Part shown: piece after piece, positions 45,201 through 50,968 of the stretch | Layout: every line of letters begins with the position of its first letter | Numbering within the stretch: the stretch's first letter is position 1 | NCBI GenBank assembly: GCA_028285035.1 | Contig: JANQQF010000084.1 | Span: 62,001 to 126,000 of the forward strand | Origin: Phycisphaerae bacterium | GTDB taxonomy: Bacteria; Chloroflexota; Anaerolineae; 4572-78; J111 | DNA length: 64,000 nt | Reading direction: 5' to 3' | Made by a program: the position numbers and the translations under genes | The notes under the pieces: model-generated | Told to the model about the DNA's origin: nothing | The model's input: only the letters and a program-made list of their open reading frames with translations | The model's database searches: none

Positions 45201-46289
45201 TGTATCAATAGCTGGGCTGTTAGTTAGCAACGCATGGGTTTCGGTCGAGCCGCCATTATCAGCTAACGTGCCCAATAGTGGATCTGTGTTTTGTGTATCG
45301 CCCGTGTTGTTGAAAGAACAACTGGCATCGCTAGAGAGATTATAACCAGAAGAGGTAATGGTTCCGGAACAATCACCCCCTGTATTATTGGCAATGATCG
45401 AATTTTTGATCGTTATGGTTCCGAGGAAGTTCCTAATGCCACCACCACCAGAGCCGCTATTTCCAGTAAACGTACTGTTGAAGATATTTACTGTTGTAGG
45501 TAGACCCGCACTGGTAACTAGTCCGCCACCCGTGGCTGGTGTACTATTGCCAGAAACAGTGATGTTGGTGAGGGTTGTCGTTCCAGCATTTGCAAAAATA
45601 GCTCCACCTTCATTAGCGACGGTGGAGTTATCTACAAAGGTGCTATTTTGAATGGTACTGTTTCCTGATAAATAGAGTGCCCCACCACTTGCTCCGACAT
45701 TATCGGCAAAGGTAGTATGATCAACAAACAGTGTACCGTCGCTAATGAGCGCGCCGCCAGCAGCTGCTTCATTATTTGTTAAAAGACTATGGGTTAGGCT
45801 TAAGATACCACTATTCGCAATCGCTGCGCCACCACCACTAAAGCCATCGGCGACAGTCAACCCAGAAATAGTCGCGACCCCATCGCTAGCCACCACAAAA
45901 ATACCAAAGTTGACCTCATCACCTCGATTAATGGTCAAATCATCTAAACCCGGTCCATCAATGGTGATGGTGCTAGTCAGGCTGGGTAATGTAGAAAGGA
46001 CACCAATTGTACCTGTCACTGAAAAATCAATCGTATCAGGACCGCTTCCCGCAGCACATTCGCCAGCATTTAAGCCAGATGCAGTATCTGAATTGGCTGC
46101 GTTGATAGCCTCACGTAAGGTACAGCTTCCATCATCACTAACAACATCACTGGTACTGTTTACCGTGATTAGGCCGTCAGCCTGTGCCACAGAGTGAAGC
46201 TGAACAGCTACAAAGCTAAACACTGTGAACAATGTGACAAGGGAAACCATCAACTTCAAATTGAGGGAGATAAGGGGGTTCCGTTTCAT
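36216..46289 (-). CDS. Giant secreted multidomain protein with gingipain/caspase-like (clan CD) domain
   Basis: 3357 residues from ATG 46289, which has AGAGGATC upstream; the frame extends to 46337. Visible parts: signal peptide to about 36 (VAQA); CSLREA-type motifs at about C56, C1147 and C1727, each opening a right-handed beta-helix; two LamG-like domains (about 405-600 and 726-946); autotransporter-type beta-strand repeats (about 1280-1576); 18 SAFSP repeats (about 2126-2215); a C25/caspase-like domain (about 2290-2720) with IEYVVVIGDDDVVP, H2557 in FLAGHFSAN and C2594 in SSAGCHSGY; two Ig-like domains; and the C-terminus QRLYLPLISK. The His-Cys pair argues for a peptidase of the gingipain group. 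It is likely anchored or exposed on the surface. It is transcribed alone. Confidence 0.9.
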   Translation of the reverse strand: MKRNPLISLNLKLMVSLVTLFTVFSFVAVQLHSVAQADGLITVNSTSDVVSDDGSCTLREAINAANSDTASGLNAGECAAGSGPDTIDFSVTGTIGVLSTLPSLTSTITIDGPGLDDLTINRGDEVNFGIFVVASDGVATISGLTVADGFSGGGAAIANSGILSLTHSLLTNNEAAAGGALISDGTLFVDHTTFADNVGASGGALYLSGNSTIQNSTFVDNSTVANEGGAIFANAGTTTLTNITVSGNSTPATGGGLVTSAGLPTTVNIFNSTFTGNSGSGGGGIRNFLGTITIKNSIIANNTGGDCSGTITSSGYNLSSDASCSFNNTGDTQNTDPLLGTLADNGGSTETHALLTNSPAIDTGDPAFVAPPDFDQRGIGFDRVANGRIDKGAFEVQPFGPTGNALNFDGGDDKVVLGNLPLSTSQNTIEFWLKPDSPITEDTRILTGQTTSDFHIGIQGGKIVTFPGPNWVTLTSSTIQPDVWTHIAITRNGNSVTAYVNGVQELTGANTATAYNGTELGSWFPGFGAYFDGELDEVRFWNEIRTQAQIEADMSNSLVGNEANLVAYYSFDQGDADNSNAGLTELIDYTGDHDGTLTNFSLTGSASNWVYTGQDGAPTLSTTAASNIAQTTTDSGGNILSIGSDDVTDRGVAYNTTGSPTLADTTISQNGVFGTGTYNSSLSALTADTTYYARAFATNSAGTSYGDTISFTTLNVPTTAPGGISADLELWLKADAEVYNDAGVTEATFGQTVQQWNDQSGAGNDVVQTNATYKPVFQSSSSSFNQNAAIDFSNDFLDRQPNVLTNSTSDGSVFLVAENNSLSAWDTGVGFDNSVTDGDFPLFGTENDRQAIWNPTNTHPTPLQTNQTYIFDWIWETGVSLDLYQNGSGHSAGTLLNSFGTNVIKIGGETSNGEYWDGKIAEVLVYGQKLSDADRQKVESYLAVKYGVTLTNTQNYVDSNGTVIYPSTTTHSGYTTDIAGIGIDDASDLSQLSSQSVNDGTLLSIEGNGANVSDGEFLIWGNNGGTLDGFSQAPSGYAARLNRVWRVAETGDVGSVDLTFDLTGVGDDNFTNAYELALLIDDDGDFSNATIAATAAPGDGLIFFSSQDLANGDYFTLAYEASDTTLQVDTTLDNLSDTCDDLTPNDCSLRGAISKANADISNAYTITIPTGTYTLTLIGAGENNNLTGDLDVNNSIAFVGAGDEQTIINANGIDRVFELQGEIGSVEFYDLSIIGGQATGSGGGIYNTDSVILLSNVSISGTATINGGALQNDFGSVTLAGDTGGVIDGVIGGTNGLTKEGDGTYILTGNNTYSGITYVNEGKLEITHAQSLGPQTPFTTNGTEVADGASLVVSTTGGQFQEPLTLNGAGIDNGGALQFFGSMALSEPVVLATDTTIGQYASPNIPNIAGVISGPSSFTKVGSGTFFMSEAATYTGTTNIDEGSVMVAKAGGVIPNTSAVTVASGAALVLNDNDETIGSLAGEGNVFLGTGTLTVGDDNTNTTFSGVMSQSGGLAKLGSGTFTMSGANTYAGVTTVYDGILLVNGSLAGGVTVDGGTVGGTGTIAGTTIVNGGSTISPGASPEILNTGSIAFGHESALEIEIEGTTPGASGHDQLNVTGTVAFETIDGTGVDLLVSVSEGFTPTIGDTFVIVNNDGSDPVTGNFAGLPEGATVDSDFGGSGQGAVISYVGGDGNDVVITVADPIQTGPVFTVNTTSDDFDGCTETNCSFREAIEAANALSGTDQINFNIPGSGPHVISPTYELPEIYDPVVIDGTTQPGAACSSWPPTLQIEIDGTNADSFGEVEEIPARGLIVSAGNTTIRGLSIHSFSLDGIEINTNGGNILTCNYIGTDTLGTVGLGNTQAGIVVDAGNNTIGGTNPADGNLIVNNGDDGIVVLSGSGTSIRSNSIYNNGLLGIELEGDGVTTVDLNDTDSGANDLQNLPVLYLAEPGSGSTSVQGLMHGAANTTFALDFYINAACDTSSYGEGQTFLETKSVTTDGSGDIIFNETLAAELSEGQFVSATATDPNGNTSEFAQCVRVGPNNTSWPNALELFPDPIDSADQLIEKQNQARWFKFKVRPNSQVVVTLSNLQQNYDLTIYKDIATIDNDVERLEDIARLGAEFAPSAFSPSAFSPSAFSPSAFSPSAFSPSAFSPSAFSPSAFSPSAFSPSAFSPSAFSPSAFSPSAFSPSAFSPSAFSPSAFSPSAFSPSAFSPSAFSSAESRSLIGFSAFEGNASEGIVLNTWNNTGDFYIKVQGRNGVFDLSNPFHVEVEMTSINCDISTSLPNSTHVATDGGFNTVILTDLTRNTTMMEGTPEEKAAMLAALNQLAAQQEVNGVVIDVGADARVAAANTLADANTACPYTKNLVAQSIKDIVDDYRALNPIEYVVVIGDDDVVPFFRYPDTTLLGNEENYVPPVAEFTHSQSSLRLGYVLSQDAYGSSIDISLKAAQFPIPEIPVGRLVETATEITGMIDAYITGTTAGVVPTPSSGLVTGYDFLEDASLEVTNELQSGLDTTANVDTLIAAQELAPALGWTADDLGNLLLNNRYDIAFLAGHFSANSALAADYDTSLITTDLVASPVDMTNAIVSSAGCHSGYNIVNDHGVPGVTLLLDWPQAFAQKKATLIAGTGYQYGDTDFIEYSERIYLEFHRQLRVGNPGEAVSIGDALVRSKQIYLSQTPKIEGLHEKALLEATIFGLPMLSVAMPGDRIDPDSSSSIVNSTSSFGSNPGATLGLDYADITIVSDLTTNTSVLKNVDDNSELTATYLSGTNGIVTNPVEPALPLEVRDVTAPNNKILRGVGFRGGNYTDVPDILPLTGAPATEIRGVHGPFLSDVFFPIRPWSVNYFDALQGGSTNLMVTPAQHRSTTPGATLNTLRKFDDMNFRLYYSDNFQTYDGDSTPALSAPPTIAEINAYPESGTIKFEMRVVGNPAAGIQEVWVTYYDSSKTPSGSWHSLDLTQNTSDSTLWEGTLDLSADGASSEDIRYIVQATNGVGLVALDTNLGEYYRLPAEGDIPVDEPAPTSLIFNPTPASSGAYGDTVTFKAVLTSNDTPLAGKIVNFGLGSQSLFAVTDSNGLATVTMSLIGTPGQYDLTASFGPTAEFEASSVSTPFEITLQGTQIALEVQTDIDGKPVVVATLTDDQGRPLLEQTIFFVITGDNGSQSRTVITNLIGQAKLRDITLPDGTYTVNAYYNGEIPIPGQSTITLVSDSYSPSVASAGLEVDSANFVGTLTINKAISSDSPTAFDFTGDLGEFTLTTEITPSITFADTLADTYTISEDPTSFPDQFWALLAVMCQDITNPDLPQPVSISVDLFNYTADIPLSAGQHVECTFFNDRANFEGGENLQRLYLPLISK
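39646..39915 (-). repeat. 18 tandem 15-bp units encoding SAFSP
   Basis: Eighteen contiguous in-frame units, each coding Ser-Ala-Phe-Ser-Pro, with a degenerate extra copy on the promoter-distal side (39634-39645). The units differ only at third codon positions (TCG/TCA, GCC/GCA/GCG, TTT/TTC, AGT/AGC, CCC/CCG), so the peptide is conserved despite DNA drift. The stretch joins the beta-helix part to the peptidase-like part as a Pro-rich linker or stalk. Confidence 0.97.
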
Positions 46290-46831
46290 AATCGAGATCC
46301 TCTCTACAAAAACAATAGAACAAACAACATCAGGCAATTATCGTCAAATGTTGGACCCAAATAAACTATTCTAATGATCTGGTTTGGAAATATACTGGTG
46401 GCGAGATGCTAGAGAGATGTGGCAGTGGTCGTATTAGATTGATTTTGGTTCTGGTGGAACAAATTAACTATATCACACGTATCTAAAAGGATATATAGGA
46501 AAGATGGGTCGCATCAAAACCATTCTAACAGGTTAAGGTTTGAAAAAGGTTTGAAATTGTTGACCAAATGTTAAAATTCATTAAATACCCCAGAATCCCA
46601 CCTAATTTCCTATCAGTTTGTTAATAACTTCTTAAGATAACAAAATCGATAGCAGCTCCACATCTTCAGGCAAATAAGTTCCTCAAAATATCTTTAAATC
46701 TCCTGCAACTTTTCGAGACCTTACTCGTAATGTGATTAAAGCCTTACAAAATAGCGAACTGCATAGATCATTCAGATCTAATAAGGCCAACAAAATAAAT
46801 CACATGGACACAAGTAAGAAAGGAAATAAAA
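46290..46831. other. 542-base divergent intergenic region
   Basis: AT-rich spacer between the giant surface-protein gene (minus) and the DUF4342 gene (plus). A direct repeat AAGGTTTGAAA occurs twice near 46536-46556. TTGACC (46560-46565) followed after 16 bases by TAAATA is a weak plus-strand promoter candidate. AAGAAAGGAAAT precedes the DUF4342 start. I found no gene, RNA or repeat array. Confidence 0.4.
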
Positions 46832-47143
46832 ATGTCTGAAGATAAAATCGAAGTACAAAACAACGAGTCAGAGCAAACCGAGTCAACCCGAACGGAGGAG
46901 TTCACTGTAACGGGAGAACAGGTGTTTGATAAAGTTAAAGAGTTGTTACGTGAAGGTAATGTTCGACGATTGTCGATCAACACCCAGGCAGGCAAAACGA
47001 TCTTCGAAATCCCCCTAACCTTCGGGGTTGCTGGAACTGCTGCCTTGGTTATCATTGCCCCAATGCTTACAGCAGTTTTAGCCATTGTTGCCGTTGCCAC
47101 TAAGTTACGGATTTCAGTTGAACGCGTTGAAGAAACAGCATAA
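46832..47143 (+). CDS. DUF4342 family protein
   Basis: 103 residues. An acidic N-terminal tail (to about 28) is followed by the DUF4342 domain: FTVTGEQVFDKVKELLREGNVRRLSI, then IFEIPLTFGVAGTAAL and a long hydrophobic stretch to about 90. Function is unknown; the hydrophobic part probably associates with the membrane. Monocistronic: own leader and a strong terminator 27 bases after the stop. Confidence 0.88.
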   Translation: MSEDKIEVQNNESEQTESTRTEEFTVTGEQVFDKVKELLREGNVRRLSINTQAGKTIFEIPLTFGVAGTAALVIIAPMLTAVLAIVAVATKLRISVERVEETA

Positions 47144-47169
47144 CGTAACATATTAGCCAAATTCTAAAA

Positions 47170-47207
47170 TATAAAAGTCCGGCTTAAGGTCGGACTTTTA
47201 TATTTTT
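47170..47207 (+). terminator. Rho-independent terminator of the DUF4342 gene
   Basis: TATAAAAGTCCG (47170-47181) pairs perfectly with CGGACTTTTATA (47191-47202) around a 9-base loop, followed by more T. Confidence 0.92.
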
Positions 47208-47390
47208 AGAAATATGTTTATAATTCCCTGAAAGATTATTTCCTCATTTTTTGGACTCAATCTATCCGTAATTTCAAAGTAATATAAACAGCAGGCTTAT
47301 TTGGCTCAATACAGCTTCAATGATCATCTTTGGTCCTTCCAAAAATTTGAGGCTGACCCAAAACCTAAAATAAAATCTAAGGAGCACATG

Positions 47391-48542
47391 ATGGGTGTCA
47401 ATGGCGTCAACTTTAATCTCAGTGAAGAGCAAACAATGATTCAGAACCTGGCTCGGGAATTCGCGAAAAACGAGATCGCCCCTGTAGCCGAGCATTATGA
47501 TCAAACACACGAATATCCGTGGCCCGTTATCAAAAAGGCGCAAGAATTGGGGTTGACAATGATGAATATCCCCGAAGCGTATGGGGGCTTAGGATTAAGT
47601 GTATTTGATGAGTGTCTGGTGGGGGAGGAGCTTTCTTGGGGTTGTTCAGGCATTAGTACCGCGATTGCTGTCAACGCACTCGGGATCTTGCCTATCTTGA
47701 TTGCTGGAAGTGAAGATCAGAAAAAAGAGTATGGCGGTCGAATGTCTGATGGTCAATTGTGTGCTTACTGTTTAACTGAACCAGAAGCTGGATCAGACGT
47801 GGCGGGAATTAAAACTACAGCCCGTAAAGAAGGCGACCATTATATACTCAATGGAAACAAAACCTTTATCACCGGCTCGACCGTCGCCAACTTCTATACC
47901 GTTTTTGCCTACACCGACCCCGACACCCGTTATAATGGAATGAGTTGCTTCATCGTCGAGCGGGATTGGGAAGGGGTCCGTGTTGGTAAGCCTTTCAATA
48001 AAATGGGGCAACACGCTTCGGACACCGCTGAGGTTGTGTTTGATAATGTGAAAGTTCCAGCCACCCATCGCTTGGGGAATGAGGGCGATGGCTTTATGAT
48101 TGCAATGAAGGTGTTTGATAAGAGCCGGGTGCCCACTGCGGCAGGGGCAGTTGGTGTGGCGCGACGAGCCTTGGAAGAGTCAATCCAATATGCCAAAACG
48201 CGTGAGTCAATGGGCAAACCGATTTGGAAGCATCAGGTGATTGGTCATATGATTGCCGATATGGCAATGGAGGTCGAGGCAGGGCGGATGTTTGTTTGGA
48301 AGGCTAGCTGGTCTGTTGATAACGGCATTCCCAATCCCTCAGCCTCAGCCTTTGCCAAAGCCTACGCTGCCGATATGGCGATGCGTGTCACTACCAATGC
48401 GGTTCAGGTGTTTGGTGGTTATGGTTATATGGCTGAGTATCCGGTTGAAAAATTGATGCGGGATGTCAAAATTTATCAAATTTATGAAGGCACTAGCCAA
48501 ATTCAGCGCAATATTGTCGTGCGTGAATTATTCCGCGATTAA
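47391..48542 (+). CDS. Acyl-CoA dehydrogenase
   Basis: 383 residues from the ATG at 47391, 6 bases after AAGGAG; an adjacent ATG at 47388 is too close to it, and the frame upstream to 47301 has no family resemblance. N-terminal helical domain [19 protein letters not shown], beta domain [14 protein letters not shown] and [16 protein letters not shown], and C-terminal RYLM-type segment with [19 protein letters not shown], whose Glu in YEGT is the catalytic base of short/medium-chain enzymes. It removes two hydrogens from an acyl-CoA to FAD, passing electrons to ETF. First gene of a plus-strand catabolic series including a dienoyl-CoA isomerase-like gene. Confidence 0.95.
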   Translation: MGVNGVNFNLSEEQTMIQNLAREFAKNEIAPVAEHYDQTHEYPWPVIKKAQELGLTMMNIPEAYGGLGLSVFDECLVGEELSWGCSGISTAIAVNALGILPILIAGSEDQKKEYGGRMSDGQLCAYCLTEPEAGSDVAGIKTTARKEGDHYILNGNKTFITGSTVANFYTVFAYTDPDTRYNGMSCFIVERDWEGVRVGKPFNKMGQHASDTAEVVFDNVKVPATHRLGNEGDGFMIAMKVFDKSRVPTAAGAVGVARRALEESIQYAKTRESMGKPIWKHQVIGHMIADMAMEVEAGRMFVWKASWSVDNGIPNPSASAFAKAYAADMAMRVTTNAVQVFGGYGYMAEYPVEKLMRDVKIYQIYEGTSQIQRNIVVRELFRD

Positions 48543-48554
48543 GACTATCAAGAG

Positions 48555-48610
48555 TTAGGGGGTAGAGATTGTCTTTTGACACTCAAACCTCCTAGGCTCT
48601 AACCTCCTAA
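48555..48610. repeat. Imperfect inverted repeat between acyl-CoA dehydrogenase and DUF2199 genes
   Basis: TTAGGGGGTAGAG (48555-48567) and CTCTAACCTCCTAA (48597-48610) form an imperfect inverted repeat with one substitution and one gap. It has no T run and resembles the other word-like intergenic elements. Confidence 0.6.
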
Positions 48611-48642
48611 AAACATTCATTTTTACCATTAGAAAGCAAGCT

Positions 48643-49143
48643 ATGCCAGGATTTATCTGCCGCCGCTGTGGACAATACCATAATGACCTACCAATGAGTT
48701 ATGACTTTCCAGCTCCAGCCTACTGGGCGGACAGTTTCGCCAATGACCCCTCTAGTCAACTTCAATCTGAAGTGTGTGTCATTCAAGATCAATTTTTCTT
48801 TATCAAAGGAAACGTCGAAATCACGCTCGGGACCACAGGGCAAATCTTCAACTACACCATTTGGACTACAATCAGCAAAGAACACTTTCAGCAAACCCTC
48901 AAAGTCTGGCAGAATCCCCGACGGGTCGATCTAAAACCCTATCCAGGCGAAATAGCCAATGAGTTGGTGGGATATCCCAATACCATTGGCCTCAAAGTTA
49001 AAATCCACACCCGCAAAATGGGTATGCGACCATTTTTCGAACTCGAATCAGTGAATCACCCCTTATTTATGGAGCAACAAAAAGGGGTTGAACTACTGCG
49101 GGTTCAAGAGGTGGCGGAACAAGTTATTCACATTGACGGTTAG
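48643..49143 (+). CDS. DUF2199 domain-containing protein
   Basis: 166 residues. It starts with FICRRCGQYHNDLPMSYDFPAPAYW, a CxxC motif that may bind zinc, and continues with CVIQDQFFFIKGNVEI and YTIWTTISKEHFQ, the DUF2199 pattern. Function unknown, often found as a stand-alone immunity- or housekeeping-like protein. It stands between two fatty-acid genes but shows no tie to them. Its stop codon falls within the start of an inverted repeat (49142-49236). Confidence 0.87.
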   Translation: MPGFICRRCGQYHNDLPMSYDFPAPAYWADSFANDPSSQLQSEVCVIQDQFFFIKGNVEITLGTTGQIFNYTIWTTISKEHFQQTLKVWQNPRRVDLKPYPGEIANELVGYPNTIGLKVKIHTRKMGMRPFFELESVNHPLFMEQQKGVELLRVQEVAEQVIHIDG

Positions 49144-49236
49144 TGGTTGGTGATTACTGAGTAGTCAACTTAGGCTTGACCAAACCTGATTTGCTGGAAT
49201 ATATTTCTAACCACTCATCACTCGTCACTAACCACT
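49142..49236. repeat. Inverted repeat AGTGGTT(G/A)GTGA upstream of the enoyl-CoA hydratase-like gene
   Basis: AGTGGTTGGTGA (49142-49153) and TCACTAACCACT (49225-49236) match at 11 of 12 positions. The inner sequence carries related ACTCATCACTCG words. A similar GTAGTGGTTGGT occurs near 24030. The left arm overlaps the stop codon of the DUF2199 gene. Confidence 0.65.
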
Positions 49237-49251
49237 GCTTTCGGAGGCATC

Positions 49252-50067
49252 TTGACAGACTATCAAACTTTTACCGTTTCTACTGAAAATCACGTCGCCC
49301 GCGTTGCGTTTAATCGCCCGGATAAAGCGAACGCACTCAACAAAGTCGCTTGGGAAGAGATGCAAGCCATTTTTGAAGACCTCGATGATACACCTGAGGT
49401 CCGCGCCATTATTTTGAGTGGTGAGGGCAAACATTTCTGTAGCGGCATCGATTTGTCTTTGCTAATGAGCATTAGACAAGAAGTCAACGATGGCTGTGAA
49501 GGGCGGATGAGGGAGAAACTCCGTCGCCTCGTCTTCAAACTCCAAGCGCCGATTAACGCCATTGAGCAATGCCGCAAGCCCGTTTTAGCCGCCATTCACG
49601 GGGGCTGCATTGGCGGTGGGATTGACATCATTTCTGCCTGCGATATGCGCTACGCCACAGATGATGCCTACTTCACCATTCGAGAGATTGATATGGGAAT
49701 GGTCGCCGATCTTGGCACTCTACAGCGATTACCTAAGCTCATCAGCAACGGTATGGTCCGCGAAATGGCATTTACAGGGCGCAATGTTTTAGGTCCTGAG
49801 GCAGAGACCATCGGCTTGGTCAACAAAAGTTATGCCGACAAAGCAGCAATGATGAGTGCGGTGGAAGACATTGCCAAAATGATTGCCAGCAAATCACCTC
49901 TATCGATTCGTGGCACCAAAGAGATGCTCAACTATGCCCGCGACCATTCAGTGACCGATGGCTTAAATTATGCCGCGACTTGGAATGCGGCGATGATTTT
50001 ATCAGATGATCTGACTGAAGCGGCTCAGGCCTTTATGGCAAAACGGCTAGCTGAGTTTAAAGATTAG
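49252..50067 (+). CDS. Enoyl-CoA hydratase/isomerase family, dienoyl-CoA isomerase (ECH1)-like
   Basis: 271 residues from a TTG start with CGGAGG four bases upstream. Crotonase features: HFCSGIDLSLL and IHGGCIGGGIDIISACDMRYA for the oxyanion hole. The segment IREIDMGMVADLGTLQRLPK matches delta3,5-delta2,4-dienoyl-CoA isomerases, in which acidic residues at these positions act in place of the hydratase Glu pair. I therefore favour a double-bond isomerase acting on unsaturated fatty acyl-CoA over a simple hydratase. It fits with the acyl-CoA dehydrogenase upstream. Confidence 0.88.
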   Translation: MTDYQTFTVSTENHVARVAFNRPDKANALNKVAWEEMQAIFEDLDDTPEVRAIILSGEGKHFCSGIDLSLLMSIRQEVNDGCEGRMREKLRRLVFKLQAPINAIEQCRKPVLAAIHGGCIGGGIDIISACDMRYATDDAYFTIREIDMGMVADLGTLQRLPKLISNGMVREMAFTGRNVLGPEAETIGLVNKSYADKAAMMSAVEDIAKMIASKSPLSIRGTKEMLNYARDHSVTDGLNYAATWNAAMILSDDLTEAAQAFMAKRLAEFKD

Positions 50068-50160
50068 AGACTGGAAATTGGAGATTGTGTGACAGGGCCA
50101 TAATTTCCAATCTTTTATAAATTTTTTTACCACATTTACCCCATCAAAAGGACAGATTTA

Positions 50161-50931
50161 ATGTCCATTCTTGATTCTTTCAAATTGGATGACAAAGTTG
50201 CCCTCGTCACCGGAGGCAATCGAGGCATTGGACGAGCGATTGTGGAAGGTTTGGCCGAAGCGGGGGCTGATATCGTCAACCTAAGTCGTGGTGAGAGTCC
50301 TGACCAAATCCAGGATAGCGTTAAGGGGCTTGGCCGTCGATTTTTGCATATTCAGTGCGATTTGGGCAAGGCCTCGGTGGATCATTTACAAAACATTATT
50401 AATCAAGTGGTTGATGTGATGGGGCAGCTTGATATTTTGGTTAACAATGCGGGGATCATTCCCCGCGCCCCTGCCTTGGAATATTCTGAGGATGATTGGG
50501 ACAATGTCCTCCAAGTTAATCTCAAGGCTGCCTTCTTCTTAGCTCAAGCCGCAGCACGAGTGATGATGAGGCAAGGGAGCGGCAAAATCATCAATCTTGG
50601 CTCAGTGCTCACCTTCCAAGGCGGCATCTTTGTGCCATCCTACACCGCAGCCAAGCACGGCATTGCAGGCATCTCCAAAGCGCTGGCCAATGAATGGGCC
50701 GCTCACAACATCAACGTCAACACCATCGCCCCCGGCTACATCGAAACAGACGTCACCCAACCACTAATCCAAGACAAAGCACGATATAAGGCGCTGCTGG
50801 CCCGCATTCCGGCTGGACGTTGGGGCACCCCTGATGACCTCAAAGGGCTTGCTGTTTTTCTAGCCTCGGATGCTTCAAACTATATCAATGGGGCTACAAT
50901 CGCTATCGATGGAGCATGGTTGGCTCGATAG
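50161..50931 (+). CDS. Short-chain dehydrogenase, 2-dehydro-3-deoxy-D-gluconate 5-dehydrogenase (KduD)-like
   Basis: 256 residues. NAD-binding TGGNRGIG (17-24), NNAG (95-98) and catalytic S148, Y161 and K165 (SYTAAKHG). The ends ILDSFKLDDKVALVTGG and ASNYINGATIAIDGAWLAR, and ANEWAAHNINVNTIAPGYIETD, are close to KduD-type enzymes that oxidise deoxy-ketogluconate from uronic acids. No kduI or uronate lyase gene is near, so the substrate in this cluster may differ. 93 bases after the isomerase gene; 37 bases before the hydantoinase A gene. Confidence 0.87.
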   Translation: MSILDSFKLDDKVALVTGGNRGIGRAIVEGLAEAGADIVNLSRGESPDQIQDSVKGLGRRFLHIQCDLGKASVDHLQNIINQVVDVMGQLDILVNNAGIIPRAPALEYSEDDWDNVLQVNLKAAFFLAQAAARVMMRQGSGKIINLGSVLTFQGGIFVPSYTAAKHGIAGISKALANEWAAHNINVNTIAPGYIETDVTQPLIQDKARYKALLARIPAGRWGTPDDLKGLAVFLASDASNYINGATIAIDGAWLAR

Positions 50932-50968
50932 AGAAATATCTTCAAGTCTCAGGAGAACTTAGCATCGT

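Noticed and set aside
41704..46197. Several plus-strand ORFs of 60-190 codons opposite the giant gene
   Set aside because: They are antisense shadows with Pro/Ser/Val-rich low-complexity translations and no start signals; the minus-strand protein has clear domains throughout.
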